Positions 17,287-26,514 of a stretch of 64,000 nt of DNA are shown in pieces. The notes under the pieces were generated by a model. That model did no database searches and was not told the DNA's origin. It worked only from the letters and a program-made list of their open reading frames with translations. Location: NCBI RefSeq assembly GCF_015354315.1, contig NZ_JADKYY010000002.1:62001-126000 (forward strand), in the 5' to 3' direction. The stretch comes from Planobacterium oryzisoli. Its GTDB lineage: Bacteria; Bacteroidota; Bacteroidia; Flavobacteriales; Weeksellaceae. The stretch's first letter is position 1. Each line of letters begins with the position of its first letter. The translations under genes and the position numbers were made by a program.

Positions 17287-18453
17287 TTAGATTCCAGCCC
17301 AGCCGGCAGCCCAAGATGGAGTGGCGGTTCCATTTCCTGCACCATTAGCTGTAGCATTTACTGTGTAAGTATTTGCTTTTACAGTAACTGAGGATCCATC
17401 GGATGCTTTTGCAGATGCTTCTTTTGTAATATTGTCAAACTTGACATTGGTGATTTTATTGCCTCCATTAAAGTAGGTCACAGTAGCGTCATGCTCAAAA
17501 TTAAATCCTGTTGCCCAGCCCGAAAGGACAATATTATCCAGCGTGCCATGGGTTCCAACTCTCAATTTTATTCCGTCGGTTTCCCCACCGGTGTTGGCTC
17601 CGATGAATGTGGCGTTCTTGATAGTAGGATTGGAACGAGGATTGGCGTCGTTGTTGTTGGAATTGTTGTCGGCTTCTATCCCTCTGTTTCCAATACCGTT
17701 TGCTCTTCTTTTTGTATAGACGTTAGTAGCGGTTCCATTCCAACCTTCAGTCCAGTCAAAGGCGTCATCTTCATTGCCCACAGAGATAATATTGGATACA
17801 TTTACAGTACCTCCGAAAAATTCTATACCGTCGTCTGAACCGTTTATCATAGATACGTTGTCAATCTTTGTTGCGTTACCTACTCCAAATAAGGAAAGAC
17901 CATTAAACTCTTTGTCTGCTGTGAAAATTGCTCCTGCATTTTCAATTCGAACATAGGTTAGGGATCCTGAATTATCCGCCGGATTAGTTCCTCCATACTG
18001 CGCTCCTCCAACCTCAGCTGTGGCTGGTATACTTTTGTTGATAGGTGCACGGCCACAAAGAACTAGACCTCCCCATGCTCCTGGAGTTGCGTTAGCGGAA
18101 CTGAAAACTACAGGATTGGTAGCAGTACCGTTTGCGAAAATCTGCCCGCCTTGCTCCACAGTAATGTATGCGGAGGTTCCTCCTGTAGCATTAATACGGG
18201 TTCCTGCAGGTATGATAAGTTTTCCACCGTCCTTAACAGCTACAGCTCCGGTTAGAGTATATACTTTTGTGGCATCAAGGGTAACGGTTTCTCCCGCACG
18301 CACCTCTCCTTTAAAGTCTGCAGGATTTGTGGCAATTCCCACTGGGGTTGGGGCTGGTATCGGATCCTCGTCGTCACTACTGCACGACTGCACAGCGAAA
18401 ACTGCAGTTAATACTGTTGCCAGGCTCCAAAGTCTCATTTGATTTTTTCTCAT
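17287..18453 (-). CDS. Beta-helix-like surface lipoprotein, partner of a TonB receptor
   Basis: Exported lipoprotein of unassigned function. It has 388 residues, with a signal peptide and lipobox VQSC (C24) followed by SSDDEDP, the acidic start common in flavobacterial surface lipoproteins. The mature part is rich in Gly, Asn, Thr and Val. Repeated short strands such as GAWGGLVLCGRAPIN, GSLTYVRIENAG and DDAFDWTEGWNG suggest a right-handed beta-helix. It follows the TonB receptor gene by 25 nt in one operon, occupying the place where a SusD-like protein would be expected. The divergent PhoB/PhoR pair hints at nutrient control. Substrate unknown. Confidence 0.85.
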   Translation of the reverse strand: MRKNQMRLWSLATVLTAVFAVQSCSSDDEDPIPAPTPVGIATNPADFKGEVRAGETVTLDATKVYTLTGAVAVKDGGKLIIPAGTRINATGGTSAYITVEQGGQIFANGTATNPVVFSSANATPGAWGGLVLCGRAPINKSIPATAEVGGAQYGGTNPADNSGSLTYVRIENAGAIFTADKEFNGLSLFGVGNATKIDNVSMINGSDDGIEFFGGTVNVSNIISVGNEDDAFDWTEGWNGTATNVYTKRRANGIGNRGIEADNNSNNNDANPRSNPTIKNATFIGANTGGETDGIKLRVGTHGTLDNIVLSGWATGFNFEHDATVTYFNGGNKITNVKFDNITKEASAKASDGSSVTVKANTYTVNATANGAGNGTATPSWAAGWAGI

Positions 18454-18478
18454 AACTTTTTTATTAATGATTTAGTTG

Positions 18479-21025
18479 TTAAAATTCGTAGGAAACTCCC
18501 GCTCCTAGTTGCGCACCAAGCTGATACTTTCGTACCGTCAGCTCTGCATTCGTATTATCTTGTACTCTATGAAAAGTGGGGTTCAGTAAGTTCTTTGCAG
18601 ACAGTGAGATTCCTATACCCGATTGTGTTTTGTATTTAGCAACGGCATCCAAGGTGTGGATTGCCTTATCAACAATATTTCCTCTCATCTCATACCCCAG
18701 AGCATATACATTATCAGATATATAGGAGTAGGAGGCAACTAAATCAAGCTGTGCTCCAGTATCTAGCTTTCTTTCCCATCCGAGATTGACATTAGCAAGC
18801 AAATCGGAGGCGCCAGTCATTTTATCTTCAGCACGTATAAAATCTGCAGTAACTGTCGAGTTCTCACGGATGACCTTTTCTTTATCCAATTCCTGTGAAG
18901 TGTGGATGTACGATAGGTTCAAGAAAGTATAGAGCCGGGACTGTCCTAAGTTTAGCAGGTCCTTACGGGCTTCAAATTCTGCTCCGAATACCTGCCCCTG
19001 GTCGCCTACATTGGCAAATGAAGTAGTATTTGCAGAGGACGAGGCAGTGATTCGGGCGATCGGGTTCTGAATAAGTTTTCCAAAAGCAGTAAGTGAAACC
19101 AACTCATTGCGTCTTGGGAACCATTCCCATTTTAAATCTACATTGTAGTTGTCGGAGGGATATAGGTCGATATTTCCATAGCTAAGCTCGTCGATTTCTT
19201 CATACTCGTACGGCGCTATTTCAAGTAGTAGAGGTGTCGTATAAGTTTTGGAAGCGGAGAATCTTAGGTTGTGTTTCGAATCGAGTGCATATTTGACATT
19301 CAAGGCAGGCAGAATCTTAGAGTAGTCTTTTTTAATTTCTCCCCCATTGGAGAAGATTGCAGTATTGTAGCGTATCTCTTGTTGTAAATTATCATAACGC
19401 ACGCCTACTTGGGCACTAAGTTTCTGGTTTAATGTAATATTCAGATTTGCAAATGCAGCATTATTAAACATCTCTGCCTGATAAAACTGTGGAATCAGCG
19501 CGTTTTCTGGGTTGTATCTAATATCTCCTCGGAATGTGACAATATCAAAGTAGGAACCCGTCTGGTAATTGTCCAGGTTAAAAAAGGAATCGTAGGAGTT
19601 GGGATCAAGATAGTAATTGCCTTGTGGACTGGTTACTCTGAAATTGTACTGCGTTGCTCTAAAGTCACTATCTTTAAATCTGCTTTCCAGACCCGCCTGC
19701 AATTTTAGTTTTTCTGTAGCTTCATACTCAAGTTGTACACTGCCCACATAATCTTTCTCTTTTAAACGGTCAAAATAACGGTGGTTTGCGCCTGGATTAC
19801 TACTTGCAAAATAGCTGGTACCTGTAGCTTTATCAAAGACGGAGGCATTTTGCTGCCTATCAGGTCTTTGCGATTCCAGCAGGTTTACACCTAGGTTCCA
19901 GGAAAGTTTTAGAGACTCCGACAGCGTGTGATCACCCCGTAGTTGGTTAACTAATAGATCGTTAACCTTTGTGGAGGCTCTACGTAACGTAGTATAACCT
20001 AGTTCGCGCTGAGGGTCGTCAAGGTAATTCCGATCAAATCCTTCATAGAGGCCAAGTTTCTGGTCGGTTGTATGGATGAAATTGGTTGAGAAATTTACGG
20101 TATGACGCGGGTTAAGACGATAGTTTAGATTTACTAGCGCAGTGGTATTGGTGTCGTACCCGAATTCTTCCGCTGTATCGTAGATCCGTAGGATCGAGCC
20201 GTGGGCATCGTAGGATCCTCCAGTAGTACCTTCCAGATATTGGTATTGATTTTCGAATGACCCATATCCAAATATACTTAACCTTCCTTGCCCTATGTTC
20301 CAGTTGCGTCCAAAATCCACTGACAGTGAAGAGTTAATAGGATTAAGAATCTGTTGATTGTTGGCTGAAGTGGTAAAGGCAAAACCACTGTTGACAAGGG
20401 CTGCGTTTTTTGGTTTTGAAGGAGTGTCAAATCCAAAATAGTTCAGTCCGTCTTGAAGGAAAAAGGTGCCGGTATTGACCGCATTTAGTGAAATACTGGA
20501 ACCTAAGTTGATTTTAAAATACGGTTTACCTGTATATACTTTTGTAACAATATTAATGTTGGCGCCTGACATGTCCCCCCACATTTTTGGGTGGTAGACT
20601 TTCTCCAAACTGACATAATCAATCATATCGGTTTTTAAAAGGGATAGGTCAAGGTTTTTGTACATGGGGTCGTTGGAGGGAATTGCAAGGCCATTGATCT
20701 GTGTGGAATTGCTTCGGTCGCCCAGTCCACGGATGAAAACTTGTCCACTGCCCTCCTGTTTTTGAGCTCCAGTGGCTTTGGTGACTGCAGTGGAAACATC
20801 TCCTACGCCCTGCTTTTCAAGCTGTGCGGATCCCACCCGTTCGATAACCTCAAGGGACCTTCTTTGCGTATTTATAAGGTTTGCTTCAGCGCCTTTATTC
20901 GTTGTTCCCTGAATAACAACACCCTCGATTCGTTTCTCGGTTTTTAGGCTATCCGTTTGTTGCGCTGCAATCGGTGTAAAGGCTGTGAGAAATACAGCAG
21001 CAATACTTAGTTTAGTTAAATTCAT
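18479..21025 (-). CDS. TonB-dependent outer-membrane receptor, large
   Basis: TonB-energised outer-membrane transporter. It has 848 residues from ATG 21025 (MNLTKLSIAAVFL), which opens directly into a signal peptide ending PIAAQQ. A frame continuing to 21097 would put 24 residues before it. The plug domain (about 50-160) has QVFIRGLGDRSNSTQINGL and MWGDMSGANINIVTK. The rest is barrel, ending GAQLGAGVSYEF. There is no carboxypeptidase-like N-terminal domain, so it is not a classical SusC. It is the first gene of an operon with the beta-helix-like lipoprotein and is divergent from a PhoB/PhoR-type system. A phosphate-related substrate is possible but only inferred. Confidence 0.9.
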   Translation of the reverse strand: MNLTKLSIAAVFLTAFTPIAAQQTDSLKTEKRIEGVVIQGTTNKGAEANLINTQRRSLEVIERVGSAQLEKQGVGDVSTAVTKATGAQKQEGSGQVFIRGLGDRSNSTQINGLAIPSNDPMYKNLDLSLLKTDMIDYVSLEKVYHPKMWGDMSGANINIVTKVYTGKPYFKINLGSSISLNAVNTGTFFLQDGLNYFGFDTPSKPKNAALVNSGFAFTTSANNQQILNPINSSLSVDFGRNWNIGQGRLSIFGYGSFENQYQYLEGTTGGSYDAHGSILRIYDTAEEFGYDTNTTALVNLNYRLNPRHTVNFSTNFIHTTDQKLGLYEGFDRNYLDDPQRELGYTTLRRASTKVNDLLVNQLRGDHTLSESLKLSWNLGVNLLESQRPDRQQNASVFDKATGTSYFASSNPGANHRYFDRLKEKDYVGSVQLEYEATEKLKLQAGLESRFKDSDFRATQYNFRVTSPQGNYYLDPNSYDSFFNLDNYQTGSYFDIVTFRGDIRYNPENALIPQFYQAEMFNNAAFANLNITLNQKLSAQVGVRYDNLQQEIRYNTAIFSNGGEIKKDYSKILPALNVKYALDSKHNLRFSASKTYTTPLLLEIAPYEYEEIDELSYGNIDLYPSDNYNVDLKWEWFPRRNELVSLTAFGKLIQNPIARITASSSANTTSFANVGDQGQVFGAEFEARKDLLNLGQSRLYTFLNLSYIHTSQELDKEKVIRENSTVTADFIRAEDKMTGASDLLANVNLGWERKLDTGAQLDLVASYSYISDNVYALGYEMRGNIVDKAIHTLDAVAKYKTQSGIGISLSAKNLLNPTFHRVQDNTNAELTVRKYQLGAQLGAGVSYEF

Positions 21026-21170
21026 CTGTTTACTATACTTATTATAATTCGTTGCAAAGAAAGAATCTTGGCCCGTCAGGATTCGTTTAATAAGCATTAA
21101 GTATTCTTTACATAATTTTTAAATATTATGGGTCTTTATTAATTTTATGTAAATTATAGTATCCGTGTAG

Positions 21171-21198
21171 TTGAACTCGGTGAAATTGGCTAAATTTG
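21171..21198 (+). promoter_or_regulatory. Promoter of the PhoB/PhoR-type operon
   Basis: TTG at 21171-21173, 17 nt spacer and TAAATTTG at 21191-21198, a perfect match to the Bacteroidota consensus. It ends 19 nt before the response-regulator start codon at 21218. Confidence 0.65.
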
Positions 21199-21217
21199 AT
21201 TGCTTAAATCCTTATTA

Positions 21218-21895
21218 ATGAGCGCTAAGAAGATTCTCTTGATCGATGATGAACATGATATCCTTGAGATTTTGTCGTATAATTTGACAAAAGAAGGGTA
21301 TGAAGTATTCACATGTGATAACGGAACGGAAGGAATTGAACTTGCAACGAAAGTACATCCCGACCTTATACTTCTTGATGTGATGATGCCCGAGAAGGAC
21401 GGAATAGAAACTTGCCAAGATTTACGAAAGATTAAGGAACTGCAAAATACGTTAATCGTATTTCTCTCCGCACGGGGTGAGGAGTTTTCGCAGCTCGCAG
21501 GCTACCAAGCTGGAGGTAATGATTATGTAGTAAAGGTGATAAAGCCCAAAGTATTAATTTCTAAGATTAATGCTCTGTTGCAACTCACTACCAAACCCGA
21601 CGAGGCTTCAAAGGTGCTGCAAGTCGGGGATATGGTAATTGACCGTGACAATTTTCGTGTTACCAAAGAAGGGAAGCTCTTCCTTCTACCAAAGAAAGAG
21701 TTCGACTTACTTTCCTTATTAGCTTCCAATACGCAAAAGGTATTTAAGCGGGAAGAAATATTAGAAAAAGTTTGGGGAAACGATGTAATTGTAGGTGAGA
21801 GAACTATTGATGTCCATATTCGACGGTTGAGAGAAAAATTGGGGGACCAAAGTATTCAGACACTTAAGGGAATTGGATATAAGCTTATGGTGTAA
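21218..21895 (+). CDS. PhoB/OmpR-type response regulator
   Basis: DNA-binding response regulator. The 225-residue protein has a receiver domain (about 4-118) with acidic pocket DDE, phospho-accepting D54 in LILLDVMMP, and conserved Ser and Lys (FLSARGEE, VVKVIKPK). A winged-helix domain (about 130-225) contains EFDLLSLLASN and VGERTIDVHIRRLREKLG. Start at ATG 21218 gives MSAKKILLIDDEH; an upstream in-frame ATG at 21200 lies too close to the promoter. The histidine kinase begins 3 nt after its stop. It resembles PhoB, but a phosphate role is not proven. Confidence 0.92.
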   Translation: MSAKKILLIDDEHDILEILSYNLTKEGYEVFTCDNGTEGIELATKVHPDLILLDVMMPEKDGIETCQDLRKIKELQNTLIVFLSARGEEFSQLAGYQAGGNDYVVKVIKPKVLISKINALLQLTTKPDEASKVLQVGDMVIDRDNFRVTKEGKLFLLPKKEFDLLSLLASNTQKVFKREEILEKVWGNDVIVGERTIDVHIRRLREKLGDQSIQTLKGIGYKLMV

Positions 21896-21898
21896 CGC

Positions 21899-22915
21899 AT
21901 GAAGATTAATCGGCTTTCCCTGCTGTCCGCATTTTTGCTTTCTCTTGCCTTTTCTGCAGTGCTAGTTCTGTTTGATTATTTTAAAGAACGCACCCCTTCC
22001 TTCCCGGATAATATTCTCCTACTTGTAGTAAGTACCCTTCTTATTTTTCTCATTAGTTACTTTGGAATAAGTTATCTGCTGTTCTTCTATGCACGAAGGC
22101 AAATAAAGAAAATGGCGGGAGAACTTCCAAAGGATTTTTTTGAGGACTCACAGAATGTAGGCTTCAAGGAACTTTCAGAAAAACTCAATCGCAGTGCCAC
22201 GGAGATTGATATGATCAAGGAAATGGAAGCGTATCGAAAGGAGTATATAGGAAATATTTCGCACGAACTTAAAACTCCTCTGTTTTCTATTCAAGGCTAC
22301 ATTGAGACTTTAAGGGATGGAGCGGTGGAGAATTTAGCCATACGTGACAAGTACCTTGAGCGCATTGGTATATCTGTGGAGCGTCTCATAAATATTGTTA
22401 ACGATTTGGACATGATCAACCGATTTGAGGCCGGCGAGATAAAACTTAGTGTTTCCCGATTCGATATCAATGAACTTATGAGGGAAGTCATAGACTTATT
22501 GGATTTGGAAGCTCAGGAACGTGATGCAAATCTTCATTTTGAAAGTACCAATTCTCAAATTTTTGTCTATGCGGACAAACAGCGTATTTCTCAGGTACTA
22601 ATCAATCTCGTATCCAATGCGATACATTATGCAAACCGCATAAATGCGCAGATAACTGTGCGTAGCACCATACTAAAAAGTAAAGTAATGGTAGAGGTGA
22701 GCGATAACGGAATGGGTATAAAGCCCGAAGTGCTTCCCCGTATTTTTGAACGCTTCTACAGGGTGGAAAGCAGCAGAAACCGCAGGGAAGGTGGAAGCGG
22801 ATTAGGACTTGCAATAGTAAAGCATATTATGGAGGCCCATAACGAGAATATCACTGTAGAAAGTGAATATTTAGAAGGTACTAAATTCAGTTTTTTTCTA
22901 GAAAAAGCCCCATAA
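21899..22915 (+). CDS. PhoR-type sensor histidine kinase
   Basis: Membrane histidine kinase cognate to the regulator upstream. It has 338 residues. Two transmembrane helices (about 7-27 and 38-63) leave almost no periplasmic domain, as in PhoR. A short linker is followed by the HisKA domain with H122 in GNISHELKTPLFSIQGY, and a HATPase domain with an N-box (INLVSNAIHYANR), DNGMGI and GGSGLGLAIVKH. The lack of a sensory loop fits kinases that read out a transporter rather than a free ligand. The gap of 3 nt shows it is cotranscribed with the regulator. Confidence 0.92.
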   Translation: MKINRLSLLSAFLLSLAFSAVLVLFDYFKERTPSFPDNILLLVVSTLLIFLISYFGISYLLFFYARRQIKKMAGELPKDFFEDSQNVGFKELSEKLNRSATEIDMIKEMEAYRKEYIGNISHELKTPLFSIQGYIETLRDGAVENLAIRDKYLERIGISVERLINIVNDLDMINRFEAGEIKLSVSRFDINELMREVIDLLDLEAQERDANLHFESTNSQIFVYADKQRISQVLINLVSNAIHYANRINAQITVRSTILKSKVMVEVSDNGMGIKPEVLPRIFERFYRVESSRNRREGGSGLGLAIVKHIMEAHNENITVESEYLEGTKFSFFLEKAP

Positions 22916-22988
22916 AACTGGGCAAAATGTAGGGAAATCTTTTCAAAATAAAAACTTTAAAATTTTTTTAGGCATTTTCCATTTGTTA

Positions 22989-22996
22989 TATATTTG
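22989..22996 (+). promoter_or_regulatory. -7 promoter element TATATTTG
   Basis: TATATTTG fits TAnnTTTG and lies 43 nt before the start codon at 23040. No TTG is found at 17-23 nt upstream. Confidence 0.45.
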
Positions 22997-23039
22997 TACC
23001 CAACAGTCAAATATACTAACTACTTAATTGTCTGATAGA

Positions 23040-23603
23040 ATGGTCTATAAAATCAGGGTTATTTTAGACACAAAGGAAGATATCTTCCGTGATATAGAAA
23101 TCAAAGAAAAGCAGACTCTATGGAATCTGCATTTAGGTATAAAGAGTGCCTTCAGCCTGCAGGGTGATGAACTTTCGGCATTTAACCTTTTGGAACAGGA
23201 TGGAACCGTGGTAAAAAGTATACCATTGGAAGATATGAGTGATGAAGGGGATGGAGAGATAATGTCGGACATTTATATCAATGAGGCTTTTAGTGATAGT
23301 GGAGATAAGGCTCAGTTTCAGTACGGTTTACTGGATTTGTGGGAGTTCTATTGTGAACTCGTGGAAATCATAGATGAGAAACCGGCCGTAAACTATCCGA
23401 TAACTGTTTTTCGATTTGGAAGCGTGCCTTTAAAAGCTCCAAGTAAAAGCGCAGTCAGCAAGAAGTCCGTGATGCCTTTGCTTGATGAAGAATTTGATTT
23501 TGGTGATGAGTTTTCTGAAGACGGATTTTCACAGCAAGACGACGAGTACGAAGACGACGACAACCAGGATTTTATTGACGATTCGTACGAAGAGGAGGAT
23601 TAA
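23040..23603 (+). CDS. Acidic protein with pRiA4b ORF-3/IS1096 TnpR-passenger-like domain
   Basis: Cytoplasmic protein of unknown function. It has 187 residues. The first 130 resemble the plasmid pRiA4b ORF-3-like family (MVYKIRVILDTKEDIFRDIEI, then TLWNLHLGIKSAF and a late YPITVFRFGSVP). The final 50 residues are a low-complexity acidic tail of Asp and Glu. ATG 23040 is preferred because it opens on the conserved MVYKIRV; an in-frame TTG lies 12 nt earlier. It is a single-gene unit with a -7 element upstream and a strong terminator downstream. The family name comes from mobile elements, but no transposase or inverted repeats are near. Confidence 0.82.
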   Translation: MVYKIRVILDTKEDIFRDIEIKEKQTLWNLHLGIKSAFSLQGDELSAFNLLEQDGTVVKSIPLEDMSDEGDGEIMSDIYINEAFSDSGDKAQFQYGLLDLWEFYCELVEIIDEKPAVNYPITVFRFGSVPLKAPSKSAVSKKSVMPLLDEEFDFGDEFSEDGFSQQDDEYEDDDNQDFIDDSYEEED

Positions 23604-23635
23604 ATGCTATAGGTAAACAACTGCGGTAAGAAGAA

Positions 23636-23677
23636 TTGCCTCTAAAAAGTTTAAGGCTTTTTAGAGGCAATTTTTTT
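23636..23677 (+). terminator. Intrinsic terminator
   Basis: A perfect 14-bp stem, TTGCCTCTAAAAAG (23636-23649) with its complement at 23657-23670, and a 7-nt loop, followed by seven T residues. It ends the transcript of the acidic pRiA4b-like gene. Confidence 0.92.
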
Positions 23678-23788
23678 AGCGAGTGCTCTCCCTTATTCTG
23701 CTTATATTTCACCTTCTTGCGTACCCCTTATCCCCGTTTTTTTTACTATTTTTAGCACTAAATTAAACCTTAGGGAAATAGATCGTAT

Positions 23789-25141
23789 ATGAAAAAAATA
23801 TTTTTAGTAGCCATTGCAATCTTAGGTGTAATGGCTTGTAGTCCGAGCAAAAAAGCGATGCAGTTTGAAGATCCGTCGGAGTGGAAGCACACGACAAATA
23901 TTTATGAGGTGAATATACGTCAGTATACGCCGGAGGGTACTTTCAAAGCTTTTGAGAAGCATTTGCCGCGTTTGAAAAATATGGGAGTGAAAACACTATG
24001 GTTTATGCCGATCACTCCAATAGCCCAAAAGAACAAAAAAGGAACTTTGGGAAGCCAGTATGCTGCTCAGGACTACACATCCATCAATCCTGAATTTGGA
24101 ACGATGGAGGATTTTAAAAATCTTGTGGATAAAGCCCACAGCATGGGTTTTAAGGTCATCATAGACTGGGTAGCAAATCATACGGGATGGGATCACACAT
24201 GGACCAAGACCAATCCGGACTTTTATCTTATGGATCCAAAAACCAATGATTTCCAGGTTGCCTCTGGCATGGAAGATATCATTGAGCTCGATTACAGCAA
24301 TCCAAAGATGCGTGAGGCCATGATAGAGGCCATGAAATTTTGGGTCAAGGAAACTAATATTGATGGTTTTAGATGTGATCTCGCTGCATGGGTAGAGGTG
24401 GACTTTTGGCAACAAGCAAGACCGGAGGTAGAGAAAATAAGGCCTTTGTTTTGGCTGGGTGAATTTGATGAGTTGGAGAACCCCGAATACGGAAAAGTCT
24501 TTGATGCCAGTTACATATGGACTTGGATGCATAAAACCAAAGAATTCAAAGAAAAGGATTTACCCTTGTCCGAGCTACGCAGTTTATTGAGCCGATATTC
24601 TGAGATTGGAAACGGGTCCATGCGCGCATGGTTTACCAGTAACCATGACGAAAATACGTGGAACGGCACGGAATACGAAAAGTATGGGGAATTTGCATTA
24701 CCTCTTGCAGTACTTTCTATAACCTGGGATGGAATTCCGCTCTTGTATAACGGTCAGGAGCTACCACTGGTAAATAAAAGACTGGAGTTTTTTGAAAAAG
24801 ATCCAATTCCTTGGAATGGGGACTATAAAATGCAGGAATTTTACCGTAGGCTACTTACTTTAAAATCGGAAAATTCTGCGCTGCGCGGTGGTGATCCGAA
24901 TGCCTCTACGACGGTCCTTGAAACAAATGCCGACGATCGTGTACTGGCATACTTACGCCGTAACGGATCCTCGCAGGTTCTTACCGTATTAAACTTCTCG
25001 AAATTACCGGTCGCCGTAAAGATTACAGACCCTGCGCTAAAAGGTGTTTTCAAGGATGCTTTTAGTCAGGCCAGTAGGGATTTTTCTCAAGATAAAGGAT
25101 TTAATTTGGAAGTTTCCGGGTACCGGGTTTTTCACAAATAG
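23789..25141 (+). CDS. GH13 alpha-amylase-family lipoprotein
   Basis: Predicted alpha-glucan-acting glycoside hydrolase at the cell envelope. It has 450 residues, with a signal peptide and lipobox GVMAC (C17). The catalytic (beta/alpha)8 barrel begins with IYEVNIRQYTPEGTF and has region I DWVANHTGWDH. The nucleophile is D197 in GFRCDLAAW, the acid/base E225 in WLGEFDEL, and the transition-state Asp D287 in TSNHDENTW, so it should be active. A C-terminal beta-domain follows (about 375-450). No susCD partner or other starch gene is adjacent, so the substrate (maltodextrin or another alpha-glucan) is uncertain. Confidence 0.92.
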   Translation: MKKIFLVAIAILGVMACSPSKKAMQFEDPSEWKHTTNIYEVNIRQYTPEGTFKAFEKHLPRLKNMGVKTLWFMPITPIAQKNKKGTLGSQYAAQDYTSINPEFGTMEDFKNLVDKAHSMGFKVIIDWVANHTGWDHTWTKTNPDFYLMDPKTNDFQVASGMEDIIELDYSNPKMREAMIEAMKFWVKETNIDGFRCDLAAWVEVDFWQQARPEVEKIRPLFWLGEFDELENPEYGKVFDASYIWTWMHKTKEFKEKDLPLSELRSLLSRYSEIGNGSMRAWFTSNHDENTWNGTEYEKYGEFALPLAVLSITWDGIPLLYNGQELPLVNKRLEFFEKDPIPWNGDYKMQEFYRRLLTLKSENSALRGGDPNASTTVLETNADDRVLAYLRRNGSSQVLTVLNFSKLPVAVKITDPALKGVFKDAFSQASRDFSQDKGFNLEVSGYRVFHK

Positions 25142-25158
25142 ATTTTGGCTAAGTATAA

Positions 25159-25599
25159 ATGAATAAAGAGGGCCTAAGCCAAGAATTGTATGCTATCCTT
25201 GAGGATAAACTAGAGCAATTACGTGCTTTAATTGCTCAGACAAGATCTTCCAATGTAGAGACAAAAAGTGCCATGGGAGATAAATACGAAACTGGCGCAG
25301 AAATGCTTGGACAACAAATCAATCAACTTCTTCTTAGAGAAAAGGTCTTGCTAGATCAAATACATGAAGTAAAAGGCTTGCCTAAGGGCAAAGCCTCGAG
25401 AATTGAAAGGGGTGCGGTGGTTAGAACAGAAATGGGCTATTTTTATCTTTCAACTTCTGGAGTAACTATAAAACTAGAGGGTCAGGAGATCACATGCATA
25501 TCCATGGATTCGCCACTTTCGGGCGCATTGATGGGTAAGCACTGTGGAGAAAGCTTCAGTCTGCGCGATAAGACTTATACCGTACTTGAAATATATTAA
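25159..25599 (+). CDS. GreA/GreB-like C-terminal-domain protein
   Basis: Small protein of 146 residues with an N-terminal alpha-helical hairpin (about 5-70, including [25 protein letters not shown]) and a compact C-terminal domain. The C-terminal [18 protein letters not shown] resembles the GreA/GreB/Rnk FKBP-like domain. That architecture suggests an RNA polymerase secondary-channel binder, but the helical hairpin is shorter than in GreA and the acidic tip cannot be confirmed by eye. It lies 17 nt after the GH13 gene and 10 nt before thyA. Homologues are sometimes labelled 3-oxoacyl-ACP synthase, which the sequence does not support. Confidence 0.75.
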   Translation: MNKEGLSQELYAILEDKLEQLRALIAQTRSSNVETKSAMGDKYETGAEMLGQQINQLLLREKVLLDQIHEVKGLPKGKASRIERGAVVRTEMGYFYLSTSGVTIKLEGQEITCISMDSPLSGALMGKHCGESFSLRDKTYTVLEIY

Positions 25600-25609
25600 A
25601 ACCAGAAGC

Positions 25610-26404
25610 ATGCAAAGTTATCTGAATCTATTACAGCATATTTTAGAAGAAGGATCCGACAAACAGGACCGCACCGGAACCGGAACGCGCAGTGTGTTTG
25701 GGTACCAACTTCGTTACGATTTACAGGAAGGATTCCCGCTTGTAACCACCAAAAAAACGCATTTAAAATCTATAATTTATGAGCTGCTCTGGTTTTTAAG
25801 GGGAGATACCAACACGGCCTATCTTAAGGAAAATGGCGTGAGTATCTGGGACGAATGGGCGGACGAAAATGGTGATCTGGGACCAGTCTATGGCGCGCAG
25901 TGGCGTAGTTGGCCGGACCATGGAGGCGGTGTGATCGATCAGATAGCGATGGTTATTGAACAAATCAAGAACAATCCTGATTCACGACGCCTTATCGTAT
26001 CGGCGTGGAATCCAGCGGATATCCCCAAAATGGCCTTAGCACCTTGCCATGCACTGTTTCAATTTTATGTGGCAGATGGAAAACTATCACTCCAGCTCTA
26101 CCAGCGTAGTGCTGATGTATTTTTAGGAGTACCCTTCAATATAGCCAGTTATGCTTTGTTATGCATGATGGTAGCACAGGTTTGCGGACTACAGGTTGGA
26201 GAATATATTCATACTTTCGGTGATGTCCATATTTATAATAACCACTTTGAACAGGTAAAGCTACAGTTGTCTCGAACTCCGCGAGATTTACCCCGGATGG
26301 TGTTAAACCCCGAGATAAAAGATATTTTCTCATTTAAGTACAGTGATTTTACGCTCGAAAATTATAATCCTTATCCAGGGATAAAGGCACCAGTTGCTAT
26401 TTGA
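25610..26404 (+). CDS. thyA: Thymidylate synthase
   Basis: Folate-dependent methylation of dUMP to dTMP. The protein has 264 residues, the same length as the E. coli enzyme. [15 protein letters not shown] near the N-terminus binds phosphate, the nucleophile is C146 in [12 protein letters not shown], and [20 protein letters not shown] and [10 protein letters not shown] complete the active site. Start set at ATG 25610 ([12 protein letters not shown]). The frame is open to 25544, but that part overlaps the preceding gene. Dihydrofolate reductase is not in the window. Confidence 0.97.
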   Translation: MQSYLNLLQHILEEGSDKQDRTGTGTRSVFGYQLRYDLQEGFPLVTTKKTHLKSIIYELLWFLRGDTNTAYLKENGVSIWDEWADENGDLGPVYGAQWRSWPDHGGGVIDQIAMVIEQIKNNPDSRRLIVSAWNPADIPKMALAPCHALFQFYVADGKLSLQLYQRSADVFLGVPFNIASYALLCMMVAQVCGLQVGEYIHTFGDVHIYNNHFEQVKLQLSRTPRDLPRMVLNPEIKDIFSFKYSDFTLENYNPYPGIKAPVAI

Positions 26405-26514
26405 TCTTATTATGGTCTGTAAAACCAATGAAATAATTTTTACCTACTGCTCCTTTGTGTGGCCATCTGGTTTGATTGGTAGGAGCTATATTAACATTAA
26501 CGTTTAAGTCAATT

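Noticed and set aside
18020-18442. Plus-strand 140-codon frame opposite the beta-helix lipoprotein gene
   Set aside because: It is the antisense shadow of a gene with signal peptide, lipobox, operon context and terminator on the minus strand.
23040-23603. Transposon remnant (IS1096 TnpR passenger)
   Set aside because: Only domain similarity points to mobile DNA; no transposase, inverted repeats or target duplications flank the gene.
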